The position numbers and the translations under genes were made by a program. 64,000 bases of DNA from Emiliania huxleyi CCMP1516. Lineage: Eukaryota > Haptophyta > Isochrysidales > Noelaerhabdaceae. Numbering within the stretch: position 1 is the first letter of the stretch; each line of letters begins with the position of its first letter. Location: assembly GCF_000372725.1 (NCBI RefSeq), contig NW_005201732.1:266743-330742 (forward strand), read 5' to 3'. Under the pieces are notes generated by a model. The model saw nothing but the letters and a program-made list of their open reading frames with translations. It was not told the DNA's origin and made no database searches. Of the stretch, positions 49,670-60,415 are shown in pieces.

Positions 49670-50900
49670 CAAGAGCCAGCATCAAGCAAGCCCACCGATG
49701 AGAGCCATCCGCCGGCTCCTCACTAAGCTCGGGGAGGCGCGGTCCCTCTTGTCGTAGATCACGGCGGTTCAGCCGCCGCCGCGACGGGTCTACCCCCGGT
49801 GGGCTCGCACGGCCCGACTCCCCTCGCAGAGGCCGAGTCAGCTCGACTCTCACCTCCCCCGACAGTTGACTCCAGGCCTCACCCGGGGCCCTCCGGTCCC
49901 GGCCTTCCGGTCCGCCGGCTGACCCGCTGTCTCCCCACGGCACCACCCCCCCCCCGGACCCCTCCCCCGGGTACCCCAGCCTCCGACGGGCCAGTTCCGG
50001 GCCCCCCAGGCTCCGCGTGGGTCGGAGTGGTGACGGCCACGCCGGCGGCGGGGGCGGAGGCGGTGGCGGGGGTGGCGGGTACGGTGGCGGCACTCGCGGT
50101 CGTAACGCCTGGTGTGGAGCCGCTGGGGCGGCCCCTTGACCCTGCAGCCGTTCCAGCGGCGGGGGCGGAGGTGGTAGTGTGGGTGGCGGAAACGGTGGCG
50201 GCACTGGCGGCCGCACCGCCTGGTGTGGAGCCCCAGCGGCGGCCCCTCGACCCAGCGGCCGCTCCAGCCGCGGGGGCGGAGGCGGTGGTGGTGGGGGCGG
50301 GCCTGGTGGCGGTGCCGGCCGCCGCAACTCCTGGAGCGGGGCCTCGGGGGCGGCCCCCTGCCCCTGCGGTCGTTCCAGCCGCGGTTCCACGCGTCGGCCG
50401 TCCACCGCGCTCGTGGGGGGGGGCCTAGCTCTCGTCTCCCCTCGGGAAGGGGAGGGGCCCGGATTCGCCGACGGCCCCGCCTCTCCCTGCATCAGGCCGT
50501 AGACTGCGCAGTAGCCGCGCCGCATCCCCCCTCACCCGGTCCCTCTCGATTCGGTCCCGCACCGACCGGATATCAAAGGCCGAGCTGTGTTCGGAGAGCG
50601 GGCCCGCCGATGCCACACGCCTCTTCACACAGCAGGCGTACGCCTTCATCGCCTGTCTCCCCGACGGCGTCGGTCCCGGTGCAATGTCGTTGACGAGGTA
50701 GTCCTACCCCTCCCACCGGAAAACCTGTCCAAGAAGGTCCGTCGAGCCAACCAGTCGTCTTGCCAGGCTCCGCACCTCCCGCGCCTGCACTGGCCTGAGA
50801 ACGCCGGTGCCAGCCGCGAACGACAGACCGATCGCCCTAAGTTCCGCCAGGACCGCCTTCTCGCCCGCCGCCGCGGCCGCTCGATCCATCTCGGCCGATT
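49670..50900 (-). other. Proline-rich degraded coding region
   Basis: On the minus strand, 50890-50704 encodes DRAAAAAGEKAVLAELRAIG and ARRLVGSTDLLGQVFRWEG. After a stop and frame change it resumes as VNDIAPGPTPSGRQAMKAYA and SEHSSAFDIRSVRDRIERDR. It then runs into a long PPPPPP-rich tract (50010-50340) built from a repeated unit of about 100 bp. The pieces look like one decayed gene, possibly joined to the ORF at 48196-49362. Confidence 0.35.
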
Positions 50901-51361
50901 TTATTATTGTTTTAAGTTTAAGCGCAGACCTCGAGAGATTTGAACCGGCTTTTCGCATGTGTTCAGTATAATGCGAGAAGGGACATCCGATTCCTGATCC
51001 TGTTTGCCCTATTCGCCGCGCTCGGCCCCCGCTCGCTCTGATCGTTGACGAAATAGACGCGCTCACAACGCGCGCACCACACATGAAAACACAAGCGACA
51101 AGGGGACACGCCACTGCGCGCGCCGCGGTAGCGTGGAAACGCACGTCTATCTCGTCACACCTATGGCGTCGGCGGAGGGTTCGCCGTCTCGGCCTCTCGC
51201 GTGCGCGCACGCACGCTGGCTGGCGTCCAGCTCGCCTCAGAGCGAGCCAGCGCGCGGCGGGGCCCTCTCGCCTGGCACGCCACGACGCTGCGACCGACCC
51301 ACGGCGGCCCGCCTCCGCCACCTCTGCCCCCCCCACCGGCTCGGCGCTCCGGGCGGTCGCC

Positions 51362-53637
51362 TCAGAGCGGGATGTTGGAGTGCTTCTTCCACGGCCGCTG
51401 CACCTGCTTGTCGCGGAGCAGCTCGAGGTCCTCGCAGATGCGGGTGCGCGTCTCGCTCGGCGAGATGACCGCGTCGACGAAGCCGCGCTGCGCGGCGACG
51501 AGCGGGTTCGCAAACTTGGCCTCGTACCGCAGGGTCTCCTCCTCGACGTTCTTGCCGCGAAAGATGATCTCGACCGCGCCCTTGGCGCCCATCACGGCAA
51601 CCTCGGCCGACGGCCACGCGTAGTTGACGTCGGCGCGCAGGTGCTTTGAGGACATGACGTCGTACGCGCCGCCGTACGCCTTGCGCGTGATGACCGTCAC
51701 CTTGGGCACCGTCGCCTCGGCGTACGCGAAGAGGAGCTTCGCGCCGTGCCGGATGATGCCGCCGTGCTCCTGAGCGCGGCCGGGCAGGAAGCCGGGCACC
51801 TGTGCGTCGGGGGCCGGAGAGGTCGGGGGAGGGTCCGGGGAGGGTCCGCGTGGCACGGAGGCGGGGGCACGTCGACGAATGTGAGGAGCGGGATGTTGAA
51901 GCAGTCGCAGAAGCGGACGAAGCGGGCAGCCTTGGCCGAGGCGTCGATGTCGAGGCAGCCCGCCAGCTCCTGCGGCTGGTTCGCGACGATGCCGACCGTC
52001 GCCCCCTCCATCCGCCCAAAGCCGGTGATGATGTTCTTCGCGTAGCTGGGCGAGACCTGCGCGCACACGCCGCGAGTCAGTTCTCGAGTCTCGAGAGAAA
52101 GCAGCCACGCCAGTCGAGGGGGAGGCCTCGAGCAGCTCGCGGTCATCGAGCACGCGCCGCACCAGCGCGCCCATGTCGTACGGCACGTTGGGATCCTATT
52201 CACAGCGGCAGGTGTGAAGAGACGCTGTTCACAGCTCCGCCCATGTCGTACGGCACGGCGGGATCCTCGGGGACAATCCGGTCGAGCGCCGAGTCTTGGC
52301 GCGGGGAGGGCGACGGTGAGGGGCGGGGGGGCGGATCCTGAGCGGTCGCGAGGGGAGGGGCGGGCAAAGGAGAGGGGCGGGCAAGGGGAGTGGCGGGCGG
52401 GTGGGAGCGAGGCGCGGCAGGGAGGGGAGAGGCGGCGAGATGCGGAGAGGCGGCGGGATGCGGAGAGGCGGCGGCGAGGAGCGGCGGTGGGAGTGAGGCT
52501 CGCCTTTGCGCGCGCGCGAGTCCTCCGTCTCGCGAACCTGCGGGGCGAGGAGCAGGGTGAAGAAGGGCGGGGCGAGGAGCAGGGCGAAGAAGGGCGGGGC
52601 GAGGAGCAGGGTGAAGAAGGGGACAGGGGCGCGACAGGGGGCACGCCACCGGGCGTGTGTGCGTCCCGGGCGCCAGTGGGGCGGGTCGAGACGCCCTGGG
52701 CGGCGGCGAGGCGGGCCGTGGACGGCGGCGCGGCGGGAAAGGGTCACGGGGAGCATAGGGTCACGGGGAGCGTCTCGGAAAGTCGCACCGGCGGAGGCTC
52801 GCGGTTGGAGGAGGGGAGGAAGCCGACCAGACGGCGGAGAGCGGACATGGCCTCGAGGTCGTTGGCGGCGGAGAGGTGCGCCACGCCCGACGTGCGCGTG
52901 TGCGTGCGCGAGCCGCCCAGCTCCTCCGCCGTGATGACCTCGTTGGTGACTGTCTTGACAACCTCGGGGCCCGTCACAAACATGTACGACGTGTGGTCAA
53001 CCATCATCGTGAAGTCGGTCATGGCGGGCGAGTAGACGGCGCCGCCCGCGCACGGCCCCATGATTACCGAGAGCTGCGGCACCACCCCCGACGCCTCCAC
53101 GTTCCGCTGGAAGACCTCGGCGTACCCGGCGAGCGACGCGATCCCTTCTTGGATCCGCGCGCCGCCAGAGTCGTTGAGCCCGATGACGGGCGCGCCGACG
53201 AGCATCGCCTGGTCCATGACCTTGCAGATCTTCTCCGCGTGCGACTCCGACAGCGACCCGCCGAACACTGTGAAGTCCTGCGAAAATACAAACACCCGCC
53301 GGCCGTCGACGAGGCCGTGGCCCGTCACGACGCCGTCGCCCGGCGGCACCTGCTCCTGCATGCCAAAGTCGATGCAGCGGTGCGCCTTGAGCGCGTCGTA
53401 CTCGCGGAAGCTGCCCGGGTCGAGGAACAGCTCCAGTCGCTCGCGCGCCGTCAGCTTGCCGCGGTTGTGCTGCGACGCGATCCGCTGCTCGCCGCCGCCA
53501 AGCTGCGACGCGAGCACCTGCTCCTCGAGGCGCCGCCGGACGGAGGCCGCCTTGGCGAGGTGCGGCGGCGCCGCCAGCGCAGCGTTCGACGAGCTGCTCC
53601 GCGCGAAGAGGCGCACGGAGCGGGCCAGTCCAGCCAT
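51362..53637 (-). CDS. PCCB: Propionyl-CoA carboxylase beta subunit
   Basis: The N-terminus ([20 protein letters not shown]) is a mitochondrial-type leader. Exon 1 then encodes the acyl-CoA binding half: [60 protein letters not shown] and [20 protein letters not shown]. Later exons give LDRIVPED...[48 protein letters not shown], then [55 protein letters not shown] and the typical end [13 protein letters not shown]. This is the complete carboxyltransferase of the propionyl-CoA to methylmalonyl-CoA step. A large intron (52270-52780) holds GC-rich repeats. One intron (52197 to about 52258) lies between two copies of an exon segment, and another (51800-51870) begins like the next exon. Confidence 0.93.
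52541..52620. repeat. 27-bp tandem repeat in a PCCB intron
   Basis: Three copies of CGGGGCGAGGAGCAGGGTGA-AGAAGGG, differing by one or two bases, occur head to tail. Nearby GGCGAGATGCGGAGAG repeats (52430-52470) add to the low complexity. Confidence 0.75.
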
Positions 53638-54058
53638 TGATGAGAGATGTGTGTGCTCCGTGCCCAAGTCGGCGCGTGTTGGAAGAAATCCCAAAAATAA
53701 CGAAACCTAGCGCAAGGCACTTCTCGTGCTCCAAGAGTGCGAGCTGCGAGGTTAGGTCTGGCTGTGTTTCTCCCCATCCCTTGGACTGCTTTTTTTTCTG
53801 TTAGACGACATGGAGGAGGGGAAGGGATGCGGCCCCGCGAGCGAGCATCCGAGGGATCTTCGTCATCACACGCATGCGGTCTCTCTCTCTCGTTTTTGTG
53901 TCTCTCTTTCGCTACGTGTTCAACGACGTTGAACAGTGTTTGACCACGGCGCTGTTCACAGCGCGCGCGGACGGCAGTTCTGCGAGTCCCGCTCCGCAGG
54001 ACTTTTGTAAAGCATGCTTGTGACTTGGTATTGCTAAAAATCTCTCTCTCTGCTTGTG

Positions 54059-54158
54059 NNNNNNNNNNNNNNNNNNNNNNNNNNNNNNNNNNNNNNNNNN
54101 NNNNNNNNNNNNNNNNNNNNNNNNNNNNNNNNNNNNNNNNNNNNNNNNNNNNNNNNNN
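54059..54158. other. Assembly gap (100 N)
   Basis: Gap of exactly 100 N, so the size is probably nominal. 53700-54058 and 54159-54330 contain no supported gene, though exons of the gene at 54512-55841 may lie here. Confidence 1.
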
Positions 54159-54330
54159 AGGAACCGCCCCTTGCACGCCTGGACGGGCTGCGCGAGCCTG
54201 GAGGGGCGGGGGGGGGGCGGGTCGTGCGGGCGGGGCGGGGGGGGGGCGTGTGGACCGGCGGCCGGTGCGGTGCGGTCGCCTTGGTAGCTTCACAGTGTGG
54301 CGGCGGCCTGGCAGTATCTGCTCTGTGCCT

Positions 54331-54332
54331 TG

Positions 54333-54392
<60 letters not shown>

Positions 54393-54458
54393 CGTGCGTG
54401 TGTGTGTGTGTGTGTGTGTGTTTGCGTGCGTGCGTGTGTGTGTGTCCGTGTGTGTCTG

Positions 54459-54498
<40 letters not shown>

Positions 54499-54503
54499 CG
54501 TGC
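54331..54503. repeat. GT/GC dinucleotide microsatellite
   Basis: About 170 bp of (GT)n interrupted by GCGT. It lies in what is probably an intron of the minus-strand gene, just after the exon ending at about 54512. Confidence 0.9.
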
Positions 54504-54511
54504 GTGCGTGC

Positions 54512-55841
54512 CGCTGCAGGTCGATCTCGTCGAGGAAGACGACGCCTGGCGATCCGTTGGAGTTATTAGTTATTCAGCGCTATAGTGATTACTCCGCTCG
54601 ATCTCGTCGAGGGAGAACGCCTTCTCCGACGACGGTGGCGGAGCCGTAGGAGAGGACGACGTCGCCGTGGAAGGGCACGTGCTGCGTGATGTGCCTACAG
54701 CCGCCCCCCCCCGGCCAACCGAGGACGCGTCATCTGCGCCGCTCACACGCCGCCGCACCCCCGCGCCGCCGCTCGCATGCTGAGAGTCGCGGTGATGCCG
54801 ATGCATGTCTAGGAAGTGTCTCGGAAGTGTCTAGGAAGTGTCTCGCATGCTGAGAGTCGCGGTGATGCCGATGCGGCGGAGGCGGAGGACGAGCTGGTCG
54901 GGCATGGTCTGGTACCAGGGCGAGTCCCAGCACACGCCGAAGGTCCACCTCCCGTGGTGCACCTCCTCCACCACCAGCGAGTCGAGCACCAGCCGCGAGC
55001 CTACAGGACCGCTCGCGCAAGGCTCCGCAAAGGCGCGGCAAGGCGGCGACACCTCCTCCACCGCCAGCGAGTTGGAGCACGAGCCTGTGCCGTGTACGGC
55101 GGGGGCCCCACAGCCGGAATACGCCGTATTCCAGCGGCGCGGAACCGAGCCAGTGCCGGACCGGGCGGGAGGCGCATCTGGCAAGCGTCTCATCTAGCAA
55201 GCGCCTGGCCCGAGCGACTGCGGCTCGTTCGGCAGCGCGTCAACCTCGAAAGGGGTGCGGAAGGTGGCGTCGAGGAGGGTCTCGACGCCCTCGGTCAGGC
55301 GCTCAGAGTTCTTGTCGAACCGCTGGCACCCTTCCGGCAGCGGCGGGAAGTCGGGGTCGTACCTCTCGAGCAGCGCGGCCGTCTCGTTTTGAGAGAGCAG
55401 CGCGGCGCGCTTCTGCTCCCAATAGTAGCGGTACGCGGGTGTCCAGAAGATGAGGGCGTTGAGCATGAGCGCCGCGGTGAGGGCCAGCAAGGTGAAGAGG
55501 ACCAGCGGCCAGAGGAAGCGGCGCAGCCCCCCCGGCGAGCTCTCCACGTCGGCGATGCTCATGCAGAGTGTCCTCGAGACACCCGACAGGCCCTTGGCCT
55601 CGTCCATAAAGGTCGGGCCGCTCAGGCCACCCATCGCGGACCGGGAGCGGGCGAGGTTGGGCTTGGCTCCGAGCGAGCGAGTCGTTGGGGCCTGCGTCTC
55701 TGGTGGAGAGAGCACATCCCCGTCGGCGGCGTCTTGCGCCACCGCCGACAAGCGCCTGGTCTGGATGTACTCCCTGGTCGGCTTGTCGCAGAGCGGCTCG
55801 TTTGGCTTGAGCGAGCCGGCAGCAACCCTCGTGGGTGGCAT
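54512..55841 (-). CDS. Unrecognised membrane protein, multi-exon, 3' end not reached
   Basis: From the ATG at 55841: a basic/serine-rich N-terminus, then a transmembrane helix ([20 protein letters not shown]) and [20 protein letters not shown]. Exon 1 ends near 55200. Later exons read [54 protein letters not shown], then [24 protein letters not shown] and [11 protein letters not shown] at about 54512. Introns at 55001-55084 and 54546-54620 are GC-AG, and each begins with a copy of the following exon. A third intron near 54805-54845 lies between two 30-bp copies and contains GAGACACTTCC repeats. The gene probably continues past the microsatellite. The GVVFLDEID string recalls a Walker B motif, but no Walker A is seen, so I do not call an ATPase. 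Confidence 0.5.
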
Positions 55842-56414
55842 AGAGAGTTGGGCTTACCAAGATCGGCCGAACGCGATCAAATCGTCCAGGACGAAACGAG
55901 GCGGCACAGCGCCTTGCCTTGCAGTGTGATGTACTGGGTACCGTTTGCGAGGGAAGAAATCATGGGGCCGCGAGTCCCATGCCAGGCAGGTTTGCCGTTC
56001 TACCCCCACCGGCCTTTGAAAAGAACAACGCGACGCGTGTTGGCCGGACCGCATCCGCGCCCGCCTTTCTGGCCTCTCGCCGTGGGCGCGCGCGGCGATC
56101 CAAGTTGCGAGGTTCCCAACACCCGCGAACTGGGGGAAAAAGTCAAGACCAGCTTTAAATGATACGCACAGGCGCCACAGCGCACCGCGCTGCAGGAAAA
56201 GACAAATCGCACATGAGATTGGGCTTAGCACATGGAGATTTTCCGGAGAGGGGTGTGGGTGGACTATAGGCCTCTCGTCTTGCGGACAGTGCGCCGCGAG
56301 CAGAGAGCAGGGGCGAGAGCGGGGCGTCGCAAGGGGGGCGCGAGGAGCTAAGTCGATCCAGACGAGCACGACCGCTCACACGAGAGGTTGTGGAGCGCGA
56401 GGCGCTGCGCCGCC

Positions 56415-59400
56415 TCAGAGCTCGCGCATCGCGGCGCCGCCGTGGCCGTCGAAGGCGAGCTCGTGCGTGTGGTGGCGCGCGAGCTCAGGGCGGTGCGCCA
56501 CGACGAGGGTGGCCGCCTCGCTCGCGGCGAGGAAGGCGAAGAAGCGCTCCTCGAAGCCGGCCTCGCAGGCGGAGGTTGGCTCGTCGGCGACGATCAGCGC
56601 CGGAGGGGAGGAGGAGCGGCACGCGAGGTAGAGGCGCGCGGCGGCGAGGCGCTGCCGCTCGCCACCGGAGAGGGAGCCGCCTGCGGGCGAGGCCGCGCCG
56701 CCGCGGTCAGCGGCGCAAGCGCGACGAAGCGAAGCGGGGAGGGGGCGGGAGCGAGTCAGCGGCGCAAGCGTGGCGAGGCTAGTGAGGGAGGGGGGGGGGG
56801 ACGCCGAGGTCTGGCCGCGGCTCGTCGAGCTCGGCGCCGCCTGCGGCGAGCCTCTCGAGCCCGGCCCACGCCAGAGCCTACAGGACGGCGCCTTGAGCGC
56901 TCCTCGACCGCCCCGACAAACTTCCCAAGCGGCGGACCCAATCTGAGCCTCGAGAAACATGGCGTCAGCGGCGGGCGCGGCGTCGGCCAGCGGCGTGGGG
57001 TACAAGAGCTGCGCCTGCGCTCAAAGCGAAGCGAGGAGCTAAGGCGGGGGCTGGCGGGGGAGTCTCGTCCCCGCGGCGCGAGCGAGGGTGCCCGCAGACA
57101 GCCGGTCGGGAGGATGTACGGCCGCTGCGGCAGCGCGACGATCCGGTCGGACGGCGGCGTCGACACCTCGCCCGCGCGCGCCTACACGCGGCGAGGCGCC
57201 TCTGGCCCGTCACTCGGCCGGGGCGCGGCGGCGGTCCGCTCCGCGCGCGCAGCCCGCCGGCCACACGCCGAGCGCAACCCGCAGCAGCGACGACTTTCCG
57301 CAACCGTTTGGCCCCGAGACGAAGACGTGGGCTCCGCGCGGGACGGAGGCGGAGAGGGGGCCGGCGAGGGGGGGCTCGGAGAGCGCTGGCGGGGCGATGA
57401 CGACGGACCGGAGCTCGAGCGCCATCCCTGCCGCCGAGCAGCGCCGCCGTGACGAGGGAGAGAGGGTGGCGCGTGTGCGCGTCGCGGGGTGAGTGTGCTG
57501 TCCCGGCTGGCTGCGCGTGGCTGGGGGGGGCGGGGTTGCACCAGAGCCCGCCGTGCGAGCCTGGACGAGGGCTCGCTCGAGCAGCGGCGGGGCCGCACCC
57601 TCGCCGCCCTTCTTGGCGGGTCCGTTGCCGTTTGCGGCTTCGGCGTGCGCCGGCTCGAGCGAGGTGAGGAGGGCGAGGACGCGGCGGGCGTGCGCCGAGG
57701 CGGTGGCTGCAGTCTTGTGCGAGAGGACGAGGTCCTGCTCACAGCCGGAGGTGTGGAGAGAGGCGTTGTGCTTTTCTGTGAAGAGAGGCGCGGGAGGGGG
57801 CGGGGTGAGGGGCGAGGGAGGGACAGGGCGGTGTTCCTTGCAAGCCATCCCAACGTGGACGAGGAGGTGGAGCGAGGTGAGAAAGTACTCGGTCGGGTCG
57901 GCTCCGCCCGGGGCGGCGCGCACGACGGCGGGCAGCATCGCGGTGAAGGCGGCGAGGATGCCTACGCGCCACGCGCCTCACACGCCCTCACCGCGGGGCT
58001 GCCTGCCCGCCTGAGCGGTGGAAGGCGGCGAGGGCTGTGCCGAGGTGCCGCAACACGTACCCGTCCAGCGAGTCCGAGCCTGGGAGGGGAGGCACCGGTG
58101 GGAAGCGAGCGCGCGCGAGAGCAGGGGGAGGGCGCAAGGCTTGCCACCGAAGCGCTGCAGCTGCAGCTGCGAGGTGCGCCCGGCGGCGGCGGCGAGCGAA
58201 GCGTGCAGCGCCTCCGCCTCGGCTGCGCCGCCCCCCATGAGTGCAACCTCCTCGGCGTACTCGACGAGGTGCGAGTGCAGCGCGAGCAGCTCCGCCTGCA
58301 GACGCTCGAGGCCAGGGCTCGAGGACGCCTCCCGCAGCGGCGCTTTCGGCGGGGGGGGGCGCTGCGGCGCGAGGAGAAGGCGGGTGAGGAGAAGGGGGGG
58401 GGGGGGTCGCCTCCGCGTCTGCCACGCCCGTCGTCATCGTCGCGATCGAGGGGCCGGCGAAGCGGGTCCAGCAGCCGGCGGCGAAGAAGAAGGAGTAGCA
58501 GTAGCAGAGCGGGCCGGGGCCCATCATGAGAGCCAGCTTGACCGAGAGGAGGGACACCTCGACCAGCGGCTTCGAGAGGGCCTGCGCGAGGGAGGTGCAC
58601 GCAGGTCTGCTCGGAGGCCCGCGAGGAGGCGGCTGCACGCCTTGTGTCGTCGTCGTGGGTGGCACAAGCGGCTGCCCCCTCGCCACATCCCTCGCCGCCT
58701 CCCCCTCGCCGCGCCCTCCCGGACCCGCTCGCCCGGACCCAGTCGCCGCCGCGCGGGAGAGGGGGGGGCAAGTGGAGGGCGGGGCGGGGCGGGGCACTGC
58801 AGAGGGCGGGACAGTGCGAGCTTGCGCAGGGCAGGGCTTGCGCAGGGCAGGGCGGGGCAAGCGCAGCCGCGCACCTCGTACAGCTCGACGGCGGAAGAGC
58901 AAAACTCCGCCGGGTCTGTCAAGCACACGCCGACTGCGCCGCCGCGCGACGTGTCGGCGCTGCCCTCCGCCGCCGCCGCGAGCGCGCCGGGCAGCCTGCG
59001 CGTCGCCGTCCCCTCCGGAGCGGGCATGAGCGGCGCGTCGGCGCCCGCCGCGCCCAGCTTGTCCACGACTGTCTGCAGCAGCCGCTCGCGCAGGCAGAGC
59101 GCCGCACGCTCGCGCGAGAACTTTTGGAGGGCGGTGGTGGCGGCCGCCGGCAGCGCCCAGAGCGCGTAGGTCAGCTGCCGGCTGAAGAGCTCCTCCCACT
59201 CCCCCTTTGCGAGCAACGAGCCGAGCGAGCCGATCTCGGAAGACACCTTGACCGACACTGCGAGCCGCACGCCCAGGCCAAGCGAGAAGACGCCGAGCCA
59301 CGCGGCCGAACGGCTCCAATACGACGGCATGGCGAGACGCAGCACGGTGCGGAGCGGGCCGGGTGCCTTTGGAGGCCTGGACGGCGGCGGCGGCGCGACG

Positions 59401-59591
59401 AGTGTGCCGTCCTTCTCCGCCGGAGGCTTGAGTGCACGGCGCGCCTTGAGCTTGAGCCGGAGGAAGACGGCGCGACCGGTCACGCCGACAAAGGTGACGG
59501 CCCACCCGGCGAGGAGCACACGGCCGCGTGGCTCGTTCACCCAGGCGCGAAGGAGCCGGCTGAGGACCGAGCCCTCGACTTGGTGCACCAT
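56415..59591 (-). CDS. ABCD-family (peroxisomal) half-size ABC transporter
   Basis: The start at 59591 gives MVHQVEGSVLSRLLRAW, then membrane segments with LLAGWAVTFVGVTGRAVFL and PLRTVLRLAMPSYWSRSAAW-LGVFSLGLGVRLAVSVKV. The region VEYAEEVALMGGGAAEAEAL corresponds to the EEIAFYxG (EAA-like) loop of ABCD proteins. The nucleotide-binding domain has Walker A VSGPNGCGKSSLLRVALGVW, the Q-loop IVALPQRPYILPTG, the signature LSGGERQRLAAARLYLACRS and Walker B ALIVADEPTSAC. The H-loop VVAHRPELARHHTHELAFDG matches the HRPSLWKYHTHLLQFDG end of ALDP/PMP70. These transporters import fatty acyl-CoAs into peroxisomes. There are many exons with GC-rich introns; not every border could be fixed. A MITE sits 28 bp upstream of the start. 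Confidence 0.82.
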
Positions 59592-59618
59592 CGCCGACCC
59601 ACGAAATTTCCCAAAATG

Positions 59619-60029
59619 CAGGTGTGTATTCTTTTTGCTTGATGCGGCCAGCATGCTGAAATTCTGGAAAAACCTGACCGGCCCCTGCGGTGCCCCTACC
59701 TACCTACCTACCTACCTACCCTACTTATGGGAAACTAAAAAAGAAATCACGGGCCTGGTGAAGGTGGGGTACTATACCAACTACAGTGATGGCTGGCGGT
59801 ACTCTCCTGCAATCACAGTCCTTCCTGTGACGTGGCAGGCCACTATCAAGCCCTACAAGCACCAGATCACCCACTTGGGGAGGGTTGACGTCGTGATTTT
59901 TGCCGAAAATTTCTTTTTTTGCTGTGAAAATTCCGGCGTGAAGAGAGGGAAAAACCCGAAGGGAGCGCCCAGACCTACCCTACCTACCCCGGCATGCTGG
60001 CCGCCCCAAGCAAAAAGAATACACACCTG
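59619..60029. mobile_element. MITE with about 40-bp terminal inverted repeats
   Basis: The left end CAGGTGTGTATTCTTTTTGC-TTGATGCGGCCAGCATG and the right end CATGCTGGCCGCCCCAAGCA-AAAAGAATACACACCTG are inverted copies. The 411-bp element has no ORF. It contains a (CTAC)n tract and blocks shared with 19872-20310. Flanks AAAATG and AAAAATG hint at a short target duplication, but this is ambiguous. It is immediately upstream of the ABCD start codon. Confidence 0.82.
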
Positions 60030-60084
60030 AAAAATGAAAAGAATTTGATGTGCGCCGCGCGGGTGCTAGCTTTCCATCAGTTAA

Positions 60085-60390
60085 AATCTCTGTGTGGTGG
60101 CGGCGTGCCGTCCTCCCATCCCTCCCTTGGGTTCTCCGTTTTCTTTCTTTCTTTCTTTTTCCACCGGTTAAAATCGTACGAAAATCCCTGTGTGGTGGCG
60201 GCGTGCCGTCCTCCCATCCCTCCGTTAGGTTGTGTGCTAGTGCCAGTGCGCGCCAGTCCCGTGCCCAGTGTCGTGCGAGGGAGTTTTGTTGTAAAATTCT
60301 TCCGGCGGTAAAGTTCTTTTAACGTGCCAGTGCGCGCCAGTCCCGTGCCCAGTGTTGTGCGAGGGAGCTGGTTGTAAAATTCTTTTAACC
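60085..60390 (+). repeat. Dispersed repeat family B, tandem copies
   Basis: TGTGTGGTGGCGGCGTGCCG-TCCTCCCATCCCTCC occurs twice (about 60090 and 60190). GTGCCAGTGCGCGCCAGTCC-CGTGCCCAGTGT occurs twice (about 60240 and 60325). Related copies are at 3410-3640 and 33343-33412. Confidence 0.75.
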
Positions 60391-60415
60391 GTTCTGAAGG
60401 TGCCTATATGGGCTT

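Noticed and set aside
50930-51000. tRNA on the minus strand (GCCGGTTCAAATCTCTC)
   Set aside because: A B-box-like word exists, but the T-stem does not pair and no acceptor stem is found.
54512-54545. AAA+ ATPase based on [11 protein letters not shown]
   Set aside because: The string resembles a Walker B motif, but no Walker A or sensor motif is found in the neighbouring exons, so the call would rest on a few residues.
54025-54649. ORFs of Cys/Val repeats across the GT microsatellite
   Set aside because: They are translations of (GT)n and of N bases, not protein.
57488-59642. Long plus-strand Arg/Gly-rich ORFs opposite the ABCD gene
   Set aside because: These are high-GC shadow frames of a clear ABC transporter on the minus strand.
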